Positions 4,546 to 5,966 of a stretch of 5,966 bases of DNA are shown piece after piece. Where the stretch lies: assembly GCA_946479205.1 (NCBI GenBank), contig CAMLFJ010000231.1, positions 1 through 5,966 of the forward strand. Direction: 5' to 3'. Origin of the DNA: an uncultured bacterium. GTDB lineage: Bacteria; Methylomirabilota; Methylomirabilia; Rokubacteriales; CSP1-6. Each line of letters begins with the position of its first letter. Position 1 is the first letter of the stretch. Position numbers and translations under genes: made by a program. A model generated the notes under the pieces. It did not search any database, was not told the DNA's origin, and saw only the letters and a program-made list of their open reading frames with translations.

Positions 4546-5966
4546 AACGCGACGCTCCACCGCGGCAGCGTGGACCACTCCGACGGGAGCGCGAGCGCGT
4601 AGAGGCGGCGGCCCCAGTCCGCGCCCGGCCCCTCGTGCGGGACCGGCGCCGCGCCCAGGTTGGCCACGAGCCGCAGCGTGCCGGTCGGGAACGTCCACGC
4701 GACCTCGAGCGCGGCCTCCCCGCGGGCCTTCCAGGAGCCGACCTGCCCCGGCTCGCCCTCGAGCAGCGGGGCGATGGCCCGGGCCCGTAACGCGAGCAGG
4801 GCCTGGTGGAATTCGAACCAGTCCTTGTGGACCGCGGCGGTCGCGTGACGCCAGTCGAGCACCGAGCGCTTGAACGTGGACTCGGCCTGGGGATCCGGAA
4901 TGCGCGCCCGCGTCGCGAGATCGGCGAACTCCGGGAATCGGGCGAATTCGCGCCGCCGGCCTTCGGACACGAGCGGGCCCAGGTCCGGGCCCAGATCGCT
5001 GAAGAACAGGAAGGGCTCGGGGGCAGCCCACTCCTCGCCCATGAAGAGCAGAGGCAGCGCGGGCGAGAGCAGGAGGACCGCGGTGGCCGCGCGTACCGCG
5101 TCGGGGCCGGCGAGCGCGGCGATCCGCTCCCCGAGCGCGCGGTTGCCGATCTGGTCGTGGTTCTGCAGGAAGCCCACGAACGCGGTGGGCGGCAGGTCCG
5201 CGGAGGGCTCGCCCCGCGCGCCGTCCCGGTAGACCGACCGCTCGCCCTGGAAGGCGAAGCCTTCGGCGAGGCAGCGCCCCAGGTGTGGCCGGGGTGGCTG
5301 GTAGTCGCCGTAGTAGCCGCCGGACTCGCCGGTCAGCAGCACGTGCAGCGCGTGATGCACGTCGTCGTTCCACTGGGCCTGGTAGAGCGGGCGCCGGCCG
5401 GCCTCGCGGCGCAGGTAGCGCGCCTCGTTGGCGCCGTTCTCCAGCACCAGGTGAACGCGGCGCTCCCGCCCCGGTCCGTCGGCCACCGCGCGGGCCAGCT
5501 CCACCAGCAGGTGGCGGGGCGATTCGTCCACGATGGCGTTGACCGCGTCGAGACGCAGGCCGTCCAGGTGGTACTCCTCGATCCAGTAGAGCGCGTTGTG
5601 GATCATGAACGCGCGCACGACCGCCGAGCCGGGCCCATCGTAGTTGACCCCGTCGCCCCACGGGGTCTGGTGGCGCGGGTTGAAGAAGTCGGGCGCGTAG
5701 CGGTGGAGATAGTTGCCCTCAGGCCCGAAGTGGTTGTAGACGACGTCGAGGAAGACCGCGAGGCCGCGCGCGTGCGCGGCGTCCACCAGGGCCTTGAGGT
5801 CGCCGGGCCGGCCGTAGCTCGCCTCCGGCGCGTAGAGGAGCACGCCGTCGTAGCCCCAGCCCCGGCGGCCGGGGAAGTCGGCCAGCGGCATCAGCTCCAC
5901 CGCGGTGGCGCCGAGCGAGGCCAGGTGATCGAGCCGCTCGGCCACGGCCGCGTAGGTCCCCGCCGG
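4521..5966 (-). CDS. treZ: TreZ malto-oligosyltrehalose trehalohydrolase (GH13), partial, 5' end off window
   Basis: TreZ hydrolyses the alpha-1,4 bond next to the trehalosyl end of maltooligosyl-trehalose, releasing trehalose in the cytoplasm; its substrate comes from TreY. 481 C-terminal residues are visible; the N-terminal carbohydrate-binding-like domain (roughly 100 residues) lies off the right edge. The fragment enters at PAGTYAAVAERLDHLASLGA, typical of the barrel start. GH13 signatures follow: ELMPLADFPG, DVVYNHFGPEGNYL, YHLDGLRLDAV with the likely nucleophile Asp (visible residue 140, codon 5547-5549), VLENGANEARYL with the likely acid/base Glu (residue 176, codon 5439-5441), and LQNHDQIGNRALGERI with the third carboxylate Asp (residue 271, codon 5154-5156). 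FMGEEW and REFARFPEF are also TreZ-like, and a C-terminal beta domain ends the protein. The GTG at 5945 is not the start, since homology continues through it. All three catalytic residues are present, so it looks functional. The gene ends 25 bases inside the convergent glgM. Confidence 0.93.
   Translation of the reverse strand, partial: PAGTYAAVAERLDHLASLGATAVELMPLADFPGRRGWGYDGVLLYAPEASYGRPGDLKALVDAAHARGLAVFLDVVYNHFGPEGNYLHRYAPDFFNPRHQTPWGDGVNYDGPGSAVVRAFMIHNALYWIEEYHLDGLRLDAVNAIVDESPRHLLVELARAVADGPGRERRVHLVLENGANEARYLRREAGRRPLYQAQWNDDVHHALHVLLTGESGGYYGDYQPPRPHLGRCLAEGFAFQGERSVYRDGARGEPSADLPPTAFVGFLQNHDQIGNRALGERIAALAGPDAVRAATAVLLLSPALPLLFMGEEWAAPEPFLFFSDLGPDLGPLVSEGRRREFARFPEFADLATRARIPDPQAESTFKRSVLDWRHATAAVHKDWFEFHQALLALRARAIAPLLEGEPGQVGSWKARGEAALEVAWTFPTGTLRLVANLGAAPVPHEGPGADWGRRLYALALPSEWSTLPRWSVAFYLAGARP

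Noticed and set aside
4546..4580. Possible terminator hairpin after glgM (ACGCT/AGCGT arms around 4551-4570)
   Set aside because: The arms are only about 5 bases, there is no U-tract, and the site lies inside the treZ coding sequence.
3343..5661. 772-codon open frame on the minus strand opposite glgM and through treZ
   Set aside because: The translation is Arg/Gly/Pro/His-rich with no recognisable motif. It runs antisense to a GT4 gene with intact motifs and out of frame with treZ. It is a GC-rich shadow frame.

Overview
This is a GC-rich, gene-dense bacterial segment with almost no non-coding DNA. It carries a trehalose, maltose-1-phosphate and alpha-glucan metabolism locus. The strong G/C preference at third codon positions, the overlapping stop/start codons and the gene content suggest an environmental high-GC bacterium. 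A Rokubacteria/Methylomirabilota-like, deltaproteobacterial or actinobacterial-like lineage would fit, but the sequence alone does not settle the phylum.

Layout. On the minus strand, reading right to left from 3346 to 1, there is a tightly overlapped operon of four genes: a two-repeat DUF5752-family protein (3346-2684), a TreT-like trehalose glycosyltransferring synthase homologue (2684-1482), a GT-A glycosyltransferase resembling the mannosylglycerate synthase/glucosyl-3-phosphoglycerate synthase group (1482-247), and the N-terminus of glgE, which runs off the left edge (250-1). Successive junctions overlap by 1, 1 and 4 bases. On the plus strand, leaving the DUF5752 gene divergently across only 29 bases, is a corynebacterial-type GT4 glycogen/maltose-1-phosphate synthase (3376-4545). 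Facing it from the right and overlapping its end by 25 bases is treZ (4521-5966, minus, 5' end off the window).

How the genes fit together. The GlgM/GlgA-type enzyme would make maltose-1-phosphate (or extend glucan) from ADP-glucose. GlgE would polymerise maltose-1-phosphate into alpha-1,4-glucan. TreZ would release trehalose from maltooligosyl-trehalose made from that glucan by a TreY expected nearby but not in this window. A functional TreT would interconvert trehalose and NDP-glucose plus glucose.

The most interesting observation is that both middle glycosyltransferases of the operon appear to have lost signature active-site residues. The TreT-like protein lacks the GT4 Arg/Lys donor-phosphate pair and both glutamates of the EX7E motif. 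Its GT-A neighbour has NAD in place of a DXD and lacks the expected metal-binding histidine. The neighbouring GT4 enzyme keeps all of its residues and serves as an internal control. The DUF5752 + TreT-like + GT-A trio may therefore be a non-canonical module (pseudoenzyme, regulatory complex or altered chemistry) beside an ordinary GlgE-pathway locus. No RNA genes, mobile elements, CRISPR arrays or intrinsic terminators were seen, and no stretch of 300 bases lacks a gene.
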